This document shows, one piece after another, positions 49,261 to 60,639 of a stretch of DNA of 64,000 nucleotides (its first letter is position 1; every line of letters starts with the position of its first letter). Under the pieces are notes generated by a model that did not search any database, was not told the origin of the DNA, and saw only the letters and a list, made by a program, of their open reading frames with translations. This DNA is from Umbilicaria muhlenbergii (lineage: Eukaryota; Ascomycota; Lecanoromycetes; Umbilicariales; Umbilicariaceae): positions 1,569,506-1,633,505 of the forward strand of contig KK106987.1 in the NCBI GenBank assembly GCA_000611775.1, in the 5' to 3' direction. Both the position numbers and the translations under genes were made by a program.

Positions 49261-49527
49261 CTATTGTTTATACGCGAGTTTCCTGTTGTGTGTTCTCTGA
49301 AGTGATGCTAATCTTCGGAAGTTGCGTGTTGCTCGCTGGTTGGCTGCCTCTTTTGCCAATTGGTCCGCAGTGATTTCTGTGGATGCCGCTTCCCGTACGG
49401 AATTGGCACATGCGCTAGACAAAGCACAGCTCAGCGAATCATAAATTACCTTACCCGCAGCAGAGTGCGCCACATCTCTACTTCTATCTAATGAAAGACT
49501 AGCCCTGCCTTCGCTGTGATAAGCCAT
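49261..49527 (-). CDS. Small hypothetical protein (doubtful)
   Basis: An 88-codon frame starts MAYHSEGRASLSLDRSRD and continues with an alanine-rich, charged, probably helical stretch (ASTEITADQLAKEAANQRAT, then NFRRLASLQRTHNRKL). A TATAAAAA lies only about ten bases before the ATG, too close to be its own TATA box. No family is recognised. It could be a real small protein, the end of a larger decayed gene, or chance. Confidence 0.25.
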   Translation of the reverse strand: MAYHSEGRASLSLDRSRDVAHSAAGKVIYDSLSCALSSACANSVREAASTEITADQLAKEAANQRATRNFRRLASLQRTHNRKLAYKQ

Positions 49528-49567
49528 AGCGGGTTTTTATACAGCGCCGAGCATTCGAAAGGCAGAG

Positions 49568-49610
49568 CCAATCACTAGCTTGAGCGGCTTACAGCTCACC
49601 CGCATATAAG
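49568..49610 (+). promoter_or_regulatory. Candidate core promoter of the zinc-finger gene
   Basis: CCAAT at 49568-49572 and CATATAAG at 49603-49610 lie about 200 and 155 bp before the ATG at 49766, with a CT-rich leader (49670-49700) after them. The arrangement suits a fungal promoter; it rests on motif and spacing only. Confidence 0.3.
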
Positions 49611-49765
49611 AGGGACGTGGGCCGGCCTTAATTGCCTTAATTGCCTTTTCCAGATTCAGTTTTACCATCGCCCTTTCTCTTCTCTTCCATCCTTTACTAC
49701 CACCACAAATCGTTCTCCATATCAATAGTAGGGCGTCAAATACAGTTATTGCTTTTCATTCCGAT

Positions 49766-50917
49766 ATGCCTTCATGTGGCTGCGGGCGTCAATTCAGCAG
49801 TTCCACGGCTCTTGATCAGCATCAAAAGTCAAAGAGACATTGTTATTGTCAGATATGCGATCGGCGTTTCCCTACTGAAGGAGCCGCCGAACAACATTGG
49901 TCTGCAGTTCATTTTTTCAAATGCTCAGACTGCGAGAGGGAGTTCACACAGCAAAAGTCGCTTCAGGAACACCAACGATCAAAGAGACACAGTTACTGCA
50001 AGGAGTGCGACCGATTCTTCGTCAATAAACAGGCGCTTGACCAGCACCTCCAGTCGCCAGCCCATGCAACACAATTCCGCTGTTGCGATTGCGACCGTGA
50101 CTTCGTTAACGAGCTTGCTCTTAGACAGCACCTGGCCGATAAAGCTCATCCACAGGACGTCAAGTGTAGGGAATGTGATCGAAGTTTCAAAGACCAAAAC
50201 GCCCTTCAACAGCATCGGTCCTCCGTTGCGCACAACCCCCTCAGCAACATCAAGTGCATCGGCGATAAACACTGTCAAAAGCGCTTCAACTGCCCTTCAG
50301 CACAACTTCATCACCTCGAAAGCGGGGCGTGCCGTTCGAGAATCACCAGGCAGAAACTCAACACGATCATAATGGCGAACGACACTAAGCGGATGATTAC
50401 CTCCGACCCGAGCACTCCGCAGACGAGACAACTCTTGGCAGGTCATTCCTCGGCAGCATCACCAAAGGACAGCGTGATACTCACCCCAGTTTCTGAAGGC
50501 TGGGCCGGTGACTTTTACCCTTCACCTGATTTTGGCGCTCTCCGTTCGAGGCTGTTGACTCCGCAATCCAGCAGCTCTGGATCCAAGTCAGGAAATACGT
50601 CAGTTGTGTCCAGGTTCTCGTGCGACCTCTGTCCTTCCAATCGGAAGCCTTTTGGCAGCCTCCAAGCTCTCCAGAACCATCTCTCATCACCTGCCCATGC
50701 AAGAAAGATATTCCATTGCCCGCTCGCTTTTGCGTCGTTCGTTGACGACCCAACATCATCGAAGTCGGTGAAACACTTCTCCACTCTCAGTGGACTAGCC
50801 CAGCATCTGGAGATTGGAGCTTGCAAGGGTGGATATGCGACTTTTCGAAAGGCAGCTGAGTACATACAAGAGGAACTTCAGCGGACCGGATTTGCGGGGT
50901 TGCGTTTGTTGAACTAG
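49766..50917 (+). CDS. Multi-C2H2 zinc-finger protein
   Basis: This intact single-exon gene encodes 383 residues. Six adjacent fingers fill residues 4-156. The first is unusual, with CXC (C4, C6, H19, H25). The others follow CX2CX12HX4-5H: C28/C31/H44/H49, C53/C56/H69/H75, C78/C81/H94/H100, C106/C109/H122/H128 and C134/C137/H150/H156. A C2HC-like unit follows (about 163-190, KCIGDKHCQKRFNC), then a serine-rich linker (about 195-280), another finger (FSCDLCPSNRKPFGSLQAL) and a last finger-like unit ending HLEIGAC. The long H-X5-H spacing and the repeated C-DR-F cores resemble U1/JAZ-type fingers, known for RNA as well as DNA binding. The family is common in filamentous ascomycetes; the target is unknown. 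The ATG is preceded by a promoter-like region and followed at once by a finger, which supports the start. Confidence 0.85.
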   Translation: MPSCGCGRQFSSSTALDQHQKSKRHCYCQICDRRFPTEGAAEQHWSAVHFFKCSDCEREFTQQKSLQEHQRSKRHSYCKECDRFFVNKQALDQHLQSPAHATQFRCCDCDRDFVNELALRQHLADKAHPQDVKCRECDRSFKDQNALQQHRSSVAHNPLSNIKCIGDKHCQKRFNCPSAQLHHLESGACRSRITRQKLNTIIMANDTKRMITSDPSTPQTRQLLAGHSSAASPKDSVILTPVSEGWAGDFYPSPDFGALRSRLLTPQSSSSGSKSGNTSVVSRFSCDLCPSNRKPFGSLQALQNHLSSPAHARKIFHCPLAFASFVDDPTSSKSVKHFSTLSGLAQHLEIGACKGGYATFRKAAEYIQEELQRTGFAGLRLLN

Positions 50918-52263
50918 AGTGGCGTGATTGAATTACCCAGAGCGTATCTGCACACGGGAAGTTGTAAAACACCTTAGTAAAACAAGTCAGTAAAGAATGA
51001 AAGGACGGAAACCACTTGTAAGGTTCAGCACTGCCAGCCCTTTTACTTCACAGTCGCCGCGGTTTCTTCCGTACAGTACCTAGCTCTGGTCTTTTCCAGC
51101 CTGTCCAGCAATGCAAGGGGGGGTCGATAGCCATCCTTGGAGCCTTTGGCTTGGTCGTGGTCCGTCTTGACTTGACCGAGCTGGATCCGTTGATATGTAC
51201 CCGTCCATGCATAAAGATCATTTTTTTACAAATGGACTGCATATCTTTATGAACCGACGAGCTAGTCCTAATGCGTCACGATATTTATGAACAGATCGTT
51301 CAATCACAAAGCAACCAGTTCCTTCATAATGTGACTGTCGCTGCTTTATCAATGCTTATATTTGATCAAGAATTGAACAGAGAAGACAGGAAGTTTCCTG
51401 TCACTGCACCTGCAGCAGCTGCTTCTGACCCCTCATTAATAGCAAACAACACTTGATTTTCAGGGACTCTGAGTCTCCCACTTCATTTTTAAGGTTTATA
51501 TGAGGGCGTTAATAGCAGCACTCGTCAGTTTTCAAAGAGACTATGTGATTTATGAAGACTCAGTCGACTTATAGAGCGTCAGTCAATTCATAAGCTGACT
51601 GCCTTCTTTATAAACAGACGTGGTTGGTTTACGAAGAAAATAAACTTTATGCCTCGACGGGTACAGAATCGTTGAAGTTGCATAGACTGAAAGATTCGCG
51701 GCTTGAGTAACCTGATTGTACGGCACACTGTCCCTCCCTGGCCGCATGCCCGCATGCCCGCATGGACCAAATCAAACCCTCCATCCACACATTTCCGTGC
51801 GGTCATCCGCCTTGGAAAGCTTGACTGGTTGCTGGACGCCTCGTTCGCCAGCCGCTTCTTCTGGAGCCTTTTCTCTCACTTCAATGTCTCATACTTCTTC
51901 TTGAAGACTTCTTCATATCGCTTATGCAGCTCTTCTCCGACAAGATCATCCCTTGATACCAATGATGACTTTTATCTTATCACACACTGTATGAACTTGT
52001 CCTCCTTCAGATACACATCCTTGATATTTAACACCCTTTCGTCCTCCTCATCCCTGTAATGAGGTGAATATGCTTGGACAGGTTGCTGTTGTATAGAACG
52101 ATTATTTAGAGGCCAAATAAATGTATTATTGCACTAGCTAAATATCGGTCCAAAATTGAATAAAATGAACGTAAGGAAGAAAGCAGAAACTCAAGGCTTT
52201 TGAGCCGTTAATATACATGTTTAGGAGCTTTTCGCTAAGCCTAGACATACGTACGCCCGTGAC
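50918..52263. other. Gene-poor interval, island centre
   Basis: Composition is mixed, and 51240-51650 is somewhat more AT-rich. Open frames of 60-118 codons occur on both strands (for example 51048-51242 minus and 51703-52059 plus), but none shows a domain, a plausible codon pattern or a conserved start. The sequence could hold untranslated regions or decayed genes; nothing stronger is supportable. Confidence 0.4.
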
Positions 52264-53211
52264 GTGACTGCTTTTCTCGCTAGAACCCCTGCCCTAAACC
52301 CCTGCTCCAATGACGTCTGCTCGGCGGCGAATTTCAACACCGTTGAAGCTGGAGATGAAGTGGTACGATACGGACGGAGCCGGCAATACTATATCAGAGA
52401 GGACAATCCTAGACCCGCGGAAAACAACTACTCTTATAATGACAAGAAGAGTGATTCTATTGAGGAGCAGCCTTCAAGTACTAGTCTCAGCATTGATTAC
52501 AACGATAAACAAGAAGACAACCCTAGGCCCGCGGAAAACGACTATATCTATTTTAACAATGACGGTGATCTTGTTAAGGTACAACTTTCAAGTAGAAGAC
52601 CCAGCATCGACCATAATGACTACCAAACTGATGCATGGAGCTCACTCTCCGTCACTGACAAGTTGGACTCTCGTCCGCTTTCCACACGCGAGCGCTCCAT
52701 CATCTTGAATTCACAAACGCCATACGGCTGGACAGCTCTTCACTACGCCGCCAGCCACGGGAACAGCGAAATGGTACGTCTTCTACTGGCGGAGCGCAAC
52801 ATCGGCCTGACGCCGCCTCAAACCCGTGCAGCACCCAGTCCTCTTGAATTGGCCAAAGCAAGTGGGAACCCCTTGTGCGTTGTTGCGCTGAAGGATGCAA
52901 TTGGGGCTAGGGAGCGAAGGAAGCATGAAGCGATGAGAAGCAGCACAGCGAAGGTGACACGTCTCGAGTCGCGTTTTCAGAGATTGGAAGCTGAGGCTGG
53001 TGCTGGTGATGAGGGTCGTAGTCGTTTTCGTTTGCATGATGTACTTGTATCAGAAGCATGTTGGAAAGGTACCTTGGTACTAGGTAGCACAAGAGACTTA
53101 AGCGGAAACATAGAAACGGCGGGCTACCTCCATAGCTGGGCCTGTTCAGAGAATGAAGTCTCAATGATAAGCGGTAGATGGCAAGAGGCAGGTGGTATAG
53201 GTTTATGCTGA
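52264..53211 (+). CDS. Ankyrin-repeat protein, start unresolved
   Basis: A 315-codon open frame contains one clear ankyrin unit, YGWTALHYAASHGNSEMVRL, with the start of a second (TPPQTRAAPSPLELAKASGN), about residues 152-205. It is followed by a basic coiled-coil-like stretch (about 216-247, ERRKHEAMRSS then VTRLESRFQRLEAEA). Before it, an acidic, asparagine-rich segment is duplicated: units of about 38 residues begin EDNPRPAENNYSYND and EDNPRPAENDYIYFNND. Fungal proteins with one or two ankyrin units often act as protein-interaction modules. No ATG lies in this frame before the ankyrin unit, and the frame opens after a stop at 52222. A first exon upstream, an unrecognised intron or a decayed 5' end must be assumed. 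The last 60-70 residues look less protein-like, so the true end may be earlier. Confidence 0.55.
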   Translation: MTAFLARTPALNPCSNDVCSAANFNTVEAGDEVVRYGRSRQYYIREDNPRPAENNYSYNDKKSDSIEEQPSSTSLSIDYNDKQEDNPRPAENDYIYFNNDGDLVKVQLSSRRPSIDHNDYQTDAWSSLSVTDKLDSRPLSTRERSIILNSQTPYGWTALHYAASHGNSEMVRLLLAERNIGLTPPQTRAAPSPLELAKASGNPLCVVALKDAIGARERRKHEAMRSSTAKVTRLESRFQRLEAEAGAGDEGRSRFRLHDVLVSEACWKGTLVLGSTRDLSGNIETAGYLHSWACSENEVSMISGRWQEAGGIGLC

Positions 53212-53607
53212 GGTTGAATGATCAATGAAGAGAAGGGACGTAGAATGAAACGCAGAATGTGCTCGTATGTATATCATTAGTAGTAATTGGGCTTGAGCTT
53301 GAACCGTAGGACTAAAGGAATTATGAATGCATGATATGCTTGACGATGAATCCAGAGCGAGCAATGGCAAGAACGCAAAAGACATCATGATAGATTAAGG
53401 TAGAGATAAGACCTTGAATACATGCACGAGAACATCTAATGTACTTCGCTTCAGCTTAGGTTCATCTGATCATAACGCAAAGTTCAAAAATCACGCTTGG
53501 TATACTTGCCCTTCAAATAATTCAATCACACCCTCATCACCCGCGCTATCGTCATCGTCGACCATCCAAATTCACAAACCTCCCCTGCCTCCCTCCTATT
53601 CTCATCA

Positions 53608-54415
53608 TCACTCCTCGTTCTTCGACCCAGTCAACCCTCCCAACTGCCCCGCCACATCCTGCGTCCCCTTCTGCAAATCGCCCGCAGCCCCCTTCAACCC
53701 CTCTGTAGTATCTCCCGCCGTCTTCTTCGCGCCCTCAGCCGCTTCACCTGTCGCTTCAGAAGTCTTCTCTGCGGTATCACTTGTAGCCTTAGACGTCTTC
53801 TCTGCGGTATCACCTGTAGCCTTAGACGTCTCCTCTCCAACGCCGCTCGCAGACTTGGAAATATTCTCCGTCGCCTCACTAGCTGCATTTGAAGTCTCTT
53901 CAGCCGCGTTGCCAGCAGCATCCTTCGTATCTTCGCCCTTGTAGCCCTGGACCGCTTTGCCAGGTATAGCGACCAGGTTGCTGCCGGTGTCGTAGACGAG
54001 GTTGCCCACGCCTTCGCCGACTGTGCCGACCTATGAAACGGGTTGTCATTACTGGTGTCTCAGAAGGGGGGACACACTCCGGGTTAAGAGCTCGGTGGGC
54101 TTTAGCCACCAAAGTAGGGTAGAAGCGCAATGTCAGAAGTCCGAAGAAAAGAGTATGCATACCGTATTCCCCGCCGTATCCAACACGGTCTTGACCGCGC
54201 CGCCCGCAGTGCTTGCGGTCCCGGTCGCGACGTTCGATATGCCGGTCGCGAGCCTGATCGTCAGTTATTTGGTAGGAAATAATGCTGGCAACACTGAGTA
54301 GTGATGATACTCACCCAGCTTGATCCACTTGGTTTTGAGCCTGGGCTGCGAGGTCGTCCTGAGCCTTGCCTGGCATGACTTCCAGCTTCACTGCTTTGTT
54401 GTCGAGGATCTGCAT
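53608..54415 (-). CDS. LEA-like alanine/threonine/glutamate-rich repeat protein
   Basis: A three-exon minus-strand gene encodes 204 residues. Exon 1 is 54315-54415 (MQILDNKAVKLEVMPGKAQD...), exon 2 is 54163-54253 (LATGISNVATGTASTAGGAV...) and exon 3 is 53608-54030. Introns of 61 bp (GTGAGT...GATCAG) and 132 bp (GTATGC...CATAG) keep the frame. From about residue 90 the protein is a run of imperfect 11-residue-like units such as TAEKTSKATSDTAEKTSEA and GDTTEGLKGAAGDLQKGTQD, rich in A, T, E, K and G and without cysteine or tryptophan. It ends LGGLTGSKNEE. This is the style of group-3 LEA proteins, which are disordered in water and fold to amphipathic helices on drying. Fungal relatives are linked to desiccation and spore tolerance. 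No signal peptide is visible. A role in stress protection is inferred from composition only. Confidence 0.78.
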
Positions 54416-55064
54416 TTTGGAGGATTGTTATTTGCGATGCTTGGTATTGTGAAGTTGACTATAGAATGAAGAGCTGTAGGGATGAGATTTATCTAGAATG
54501 CCGTGTGGGGCATGTAGAGGGTGCTTGAGCTTAGTATCACCTGCCTCCAACATGAACACCTCTTCGATTTCGTCACTGCGGCGTGTCTTCGCCACCTACT
54601 GAAACTAGAGCATTTTCGGTTAGCTGTTCCGGACACAGGCACGTGACAGTTTGGCAATCCTCCCTCCGATATTCGTTGGCGCATCTCGCTTAGTTAGCAC
54701 GAAGCAAGCAACATGTGTACAGAAAAAAGGAGCTGGCTGGTGGAAGACGTTTCTTGCAATAGATAGGGAGAAAATCCCCTCACGAAATCCTGGCTTTTTG
54801 AGCCAGGAAGCTAACTAAGCTACACTACGTCAGTGCCTAAGAAAACCAGGTTTTGAGCCTGGAAAATCAGGTTTTGCTGAGAAGCGAGCAACAACTCCCC
54901 CCTAAATGACATCAAGTCCCTGACTCAACTGCATAGCAAATATGGAGCCAACTTAAACCCGCTCCCTGAGCTCAAATCAACCCCCCCCCCTAGACTGAAT
55001 GTTCCCTTGATGTATGACCCTGATCCCCTATGCTCCTCTGAGTTCAAATGTTATGTCGTATGAT
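54416..55064. other. Non-coding edge of the gene island
   Basis: Upstream region of the LEA-like gene. It contains related hairpin-like blocks around 54788-54880 (CCTGGCTTTTTGAGCCAGG, and ACCAGGTTTTGAGCCTGG) and a run of about ten C at 54980. From about 55040 the sequence takes on the TGA/TCA-rich look of the repeat block. Confidence 0.45.
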
Positions 55065-55322
55065 TGCTTGAATGCTTTCATTAATGATGTGTAGAGTCTC
55101 CTTTCTTCTGAGACGGCTCTCTGAGCGTTTGCGAGGTAGGGTAGCTCAGTTTGTTCAGGAGCAAAAGATGCTCAGTTCAAGGTTGAAAGATTTAATGATT
55201 GCCCTCATTAGTGATGCGCAGAGTTCACTTTCTTCTGAGACGGCTCTCTGAGCGTTTGTGAGGTAGGGTAGCTCAGTTTGTTCAGGAGCAAAAGATGCTC
55301 AGTTCAAGGTTGAAAGATTTAA
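55065..55322. repeat. Tandem duplication, period 127 bp
   Basis: Two adjacent copies (about 55065-55191 and 55192-55322) share TTTCTTCTGAGACGGCTCTC and GAGGTAGGGTAGCTCAGTTT in nearly identical form, diverging at their left ends. The GGTAGCTCAGTTTGTTCAGGAGC part resembles the D-arm and A-box of a tRNA, but no anticodon arm follows. Confidence 0.75.
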
Positions 55323-56573
55323 AGATCATCTTCATGAAATGTTCACTTAATTCACCAGCTGTTTATCTGCTGAATATGATAGCTTGCATGATCACCTGGC
55401 TTAGTCATGACAAATGAGCCTCTTCAATGAGCTTTCAGCTTAGCAGACTTCTTTTGATGTAGGAGGATGAGGTCCTCAGTAAACAATTTCTTATGCATAA
55501 CTCCTCAATTGTATTTATCAGTCATTTTTGCTTTCTCTTCTTCATTAAACTTGAAAACTTCCTTTCTCAGGGAGGTCAAATTGAGCAAATGATTCTAAAC
55601 TACCTGAGTGTGACTCTTCAGATCTGTAATGAAATTCATTCACTGAGAGATTATCACCTCTGCAAGGTTGCTGTCATCAAGGAGAGTGATCAGTGAGGGT
55701 GCTGAAAAGAGACTCATTAAAATGTTCAATGAGGAGTATCATAGATGACTTATTATTCAACTGTTGATTGCTTAAGTGACACTGAAAAAAACTGCATCTC
55801 AAGTGAAGCTGAAGGAGGAGGATTTCTGAATTACATCTTTCAAAATTCAATTGCCTCATTCAACAAGTTCAAAGGATTTTGATGACTCACTGAGTTTAAA
55901 CAAAAGCTTTATCTCTTGCTTCTTCATGTATTTCTCAATGACCTGATTCTTGAAATGTTGACCTCAATCAAGGAAGAACACCTCTGACTGAGTGAATCAA
56001 CTGAACACATTATTAAGAGCCTGAATGATGTCTGAAGCATTAACAGTCATGCTGAGGTAAGTCATGAAATACCTACTGAAGTATTTCATTAGATGTAAGA
56101 TATATTCAAGACTGACTGATGTAATCTTCTTCAGAGGTTCAATGAAGTTCATAGTGAGTAGTTGAAAGAGGTGATGAGTTATGATAAGCTGAAGCAGCTG
56201 ACTCCTCTGCACTAAGGTGTGATAAGCACATTGTAGATATTTAGCAATGTATCACTTCATGTTCATAAACTGAGAAGATCAGTAGGTGAGTTCTCAGAGC
56301 TTGAGAAGTGTGTTGTCTTTAACTTAATGACTGTTATTATCATGAGACTCATGAAAGGTCATAGTCACCTTACTTTTAAAAATGCATAAAAGGTGTAGTT
56401 CATCTTGATGAACTCATAACCTTGAGTTCTTATTAATTCAATAGTTCAAGCATCTTCTGAGGAACTGAGTTGATGCTGCTGTGAACATAACACTTGTACT
56501 GAGGTATCAATAGATTAAATTAAATCACTCTGAAGTTTGATAAGCATCTTGCCAGGAAGTTGAGGATTGAAGA
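55323..56573 (-). mobile_element. E: gypsy integrase fragment, antisense
   Basis: On the minus strand, 56212 to 55997 reads as the start of a retroviral-type integrase core: LLTMNFIEPLKKITS, YILHLMKYFSRYF, NASDIIQALNNVF. The rest, down to about 55323, has the same degraded coding look. The LTR of B3 begins at 56574 and cuts the fragment. Its sequence differs from the integrases of A, B, C and D, so it is a fifth family in this window. No LTR of its own was found. Broken. Confidence 0.6.
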
Positions 56574-56905
56574 TGTCAGAGTCATCATATATAGTAGTAT
56601 GACAGTATGACAGTATGACAGTATGACAGTATGACAGTATGACAGTATGACAGTATGACAGTATGACAGTATGACAGTATGACAGTACATCACTATAACT
56701 CACTTATATGATGACTCAGTGAGTAGCGCCTTGGCATTAAGTGAAAACTCTTTGCAAGGAGGTTCAGAAACCTGCTTCCTCAGTGATCAGTTTTACCACT
56801 GAATAGAAGATGTATAATCACTGCATTGACCTTATCATGACTCTTGCTTATGACACTCTGTTCAAACATCATTATGACACTCTGTCATACACCTCACCTC
56901 TTACA
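56574..56905 (+). repeat. 5' LTR of B3
   Basis: It starts TGTCAGAG and ends CTCTTACA. At 332 bp it is longer than the other family-B LTRs, mainly because of an expanded microsatellite. Confidence 0.9.
56597..56684. repeat. 11 x GTATGACA microsatellite in the B3 LTR
   Basis: Eleven uninterrupted copies of GTATGACA lie near the left end of the LTR. B1 has about two to four at the homologous position; B2 and the solo LTR have TACAACACTAATACAA-type units instead. Confidence 0.93.
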
Positions 56906-59900
56906 TACTGATCACTCAGTACCTTCAGGTGAACGGTCATGTTGAAAGCAAATAAGACATGATGACATCAACGCTTCAATCTCATCAGGTCAGTGAAACA
57001 GTCAACAATCAAGCTGAGGCAGGCCCTTCAATTAGCAGGTTTACATTATCAATCATTAATATCTCTACTTCTGACATCATTGATGATGATGAACATATTG
57101 CTGCAGGCAACTTTGATGACATCATTAAAGACCTTGAGGCAGTCACTGCTCATAATCAGAAGGTCATCAAGCGTCAGTGATTACAGTTATGATGTGTATG
57201 ATAAGAAATTGAGTTTGAGGATAATAAAAGAAAGCTTCAGAAGTTTAATTAATATCTGCAAGAAGATTCTTCAACTACAATAAACTCAGAAAATGACACA
57301 AGTTCATTACATGAATTATGATGTTAAGTTACAACAGACATCACACCTCCTCCTTTTCAACACCTTATAAAGTCATGAGAGCCTCATCTTTATGCAGGAG
57401 GTGTTAAAGTCATGAGATGAAAACTTCAAGAATATCTGAATGAAATCAATCAAAATCAGAAGCTGATGTCAGAGCAATTTTCTACTGAATGAGATTTCAT
57501 CATCTGAGCAGGCACCTACCTTGAGAAAACAGTCATGAGTGACTGATGAAAGCAAAAGAAGCAGCATGATCACACTTGAGTCATTTATGATAACTTTTTA
57601 AAGATTCTAGAGAAGAACCTATCCCCTGATGAAGACACAAATGAACAAAATATCATCATCTTCAATGCAGTTGAATTTTGCAGTCATGATATAATCACCT
57701 CTTGATATGACAGATTATCAGAACTCTACTGCTTCTTTTTAATCTCACACAAAGAGATCAGTGAGATGCTCATTTAAGATCACTGATGATCAAGGCTTCC
57801 TCATCATGTTCTGATTAAATTATGATGTTGAGATCTGACGCAGGTTGCAAGACAGTCAGTGCAGGAAATTTCAGCACATCTTGATGTCATCATCAATCAT
57901 GAACTGTTCTGAAGCTGCTCAGACACCAAAAAGGATCATCAAAGCAAAACTGACAACAATGACAAAAGTATGACACAGATGTCATATTATGACAGAAAAG
58001 AATCCCTCATCAAACAATAAACAATCTGCACTCAATTCACTCAATTCACTCAATTCAGTCATGAAAGAGGAAACAACTCATGAGGTTTCTATCATGAAAG
58101 TGGCTGCAATTAAAGTCAGAATCTCAATCATATATCAATCACTGAGAGAGTAATTATGATGATGACATGAACATTCACAACCCCCTCACACTGACAAGGA
58201 GACTTCATCTCAAGGAATGAAGTGAATGCATGAAGGTCAGCAGATCTCTGCATTAAATGTGAAGTCATCAATCACTGAATAAATGATTATATGACTGAAT
58301 GATCTACAGCTGTCTTCACTGCAGTTAATGTGAATAAATGACTCATGAATCACCTTCAATTTGCCTCATTACTGATTATTGATGATATCTCACGTCTGAT
58401 ATCAAGGCAACTAGAGGTGGAACTGCACATAATGACAATGAGTGATATGATGAGCAAATCTTCACAATATTCATATATTATCAACAATGGCAGTCAGGGC
58501 AATATAATCACATGAGATGTTGTCAATAAGCTGTTCCTATCAACTGAATCCTATGAGGCTCAAGGCAATGCATGAGGTAATGTGATTAAGCTATCAGAGT
58601 CTATCATACTGACAATTACAGCATACAACACTGATGATTAATCTTACTGTTATAGCAATCATTTCTTTATCACACAAGACAACACATCAGCTCCTTTTGT
58701 CCTCAGGTTATCATTTCTAGTTCATGCAAACTCAAATCACTATTATGATATGAGTAAATTTTTATGAAGAAAGTTAAAACATACTACTGCACACTGTATA
58801 TTCACTGCTGATGAAAAAAAGGTGTTGAAGAATGTTCTACATATGAACAACCTCATCATTACTGACTGCTTTATAGGGCTGGTGAACTTAGTGACTGATA
58901 TGAAAAAATATACCCTTCAGATGAACTCATTACAGTATGACAGAGATAAAAATGTGTATGACACATTATCACCTGAATATCATGAGTACACAGACATATT
59001 TCAGGCAGCTGAGAAGCAGTCTCTGCCTGAGAGAGGTCTGCATGATCATGTCATTGACTTAAAACTGAGGCAGCAACCTTCATTTAAAAAGTTATACTCA
59101 ATGTCCTCAGCTGAGCTCAATGTACTGAAGGTATATTTAGATGATGTTATGAAAGCAGGCATAATCTGTAAATTAATATCATCTGCAGCTTCACCTGTCA
59201 TGTTTATGCTTAAATCAGATGAAAGCCTGTGACTGATCATTGATTATAAGTGATTGAATGACATTATCATTAAGAACTGTTATCCTCTATCACTCATATC
59301 AAATATGTTGAACCGTCTTCAAGGAGTTAAGAAGTTCACTAAGCTGAACTGCAAGGATGCATATAATTGAATATGAATCAAGGGTGAAGATGAGTGAAAA
59401 ACAGCATTCTGAACATGATTCAGCCTGTTCAAATATCTTGTCATGCTTTTCAGTCTCACAAATGCTCCTGCTATGTTTCAGGCCTTCATTGATAAGGCTT
59501 TTAATGAGTTTCTTGATATAAACTGAATGATTTATCTAGATGATATCCTGATCTTCAGCAAAGATGAATCTGAACATGAGGAGCATGTATGACAAGTATT
59601 AACTGAATTATGACATCATGATTTTCATCTTAAGATCAGCAAATGCTTCTTTAATGCAATGAAAGTGAACTTCCTGAGGTTTAAGATCAATACTGAAGGC
59701 ATACATATGAGTTCAGAAAAAATTCACGCTGTTGAAGAATGACTACCCTCAGAGAACATTCATGAATTGCAGATCTTTTTAAGCTTCATTAACTTCTTCT
59801 GAAGGTTTATAAAAGATTATTCACAAATTGCAGCATCACTGTTAAATCTCCTGAAAACAGGAAAGAATAAAAAGAAGATTAAGAATACATCACTCTCTCC

Positions 59901-60639
59901 TCTTCAATCTCAACAGACTGTTATTAAAAGAAAGCAGAACAGCTTGACCTCATTGTGAAGATTTAATACAAAGTATTCAACATGTAATCTGCAAGTCAGA
60001 GGAAAGTTATAACAAGAAAACATCATACCTGCTTTTTTTTCACTCTTGAGAGTTGCATTGAAAGCATTTAATGCTCTGAAGGAGACCTTCATGAGTGCTT
60101 CATTATTACACTATTTTAATGAAAACAAACTCATGAGGGTTGAAACAGACGCCTCTGAATTCACAATTGATGAAATCTTGACACAACACTTTGAGGTCAA
60201 CAGTCAATTGCACTGATTATTAATTACTTACTACAGCAAGAAGCTGCTAAATACTGAGACTTAATATGATACAGATGAGCAAGAGCTCCTTGTTATCATG
60301 AAAGTCATGCATCATTAATGACACTACTGTTGAGGCGCTAGGCACCTGATCATCATATTGACTGATCATGCAAACCTTGTTTGATTTATGACTACCTCAA
60401 ACCTCACATGAAGGCAGCTCAAGTGAGCTGAAAAGCTCACTGAGTACAACTTTAAGGTCACATATCAAGAGAGCAAGAAGAACTCTGCTGATGATCTGTC
60501 AAGATGACCTGATTATGAATTATTGAAGACTGTCAGTATCTTGATCATCACTGAAATAATACAACAGTCCTTCTATTTAGGAAGCAAGGATTATAAGTCA
60601 GTGCAGAAGAAATTATACATGCTTGCTGTGATGACACTG

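Noticed and set aside
50481-50865. Minus-strand frames inside the zinc-finger gene
   Set aside because: Antisense shadows of a convincing C2H2 gene.
53414-53944. Plus-strand 176-codon Ser/Ala/Pro-rich frame
   Set aside because: It is the antisense of the LEA-like exon 3; splice sites and composition support the minus strand.
55120-55185. Functional tRNA gene in the tandem duplication
   Set aside because: Only a D-arm-like part is present; there is no anticodon stem or proper acceptor stem of tRNA length.
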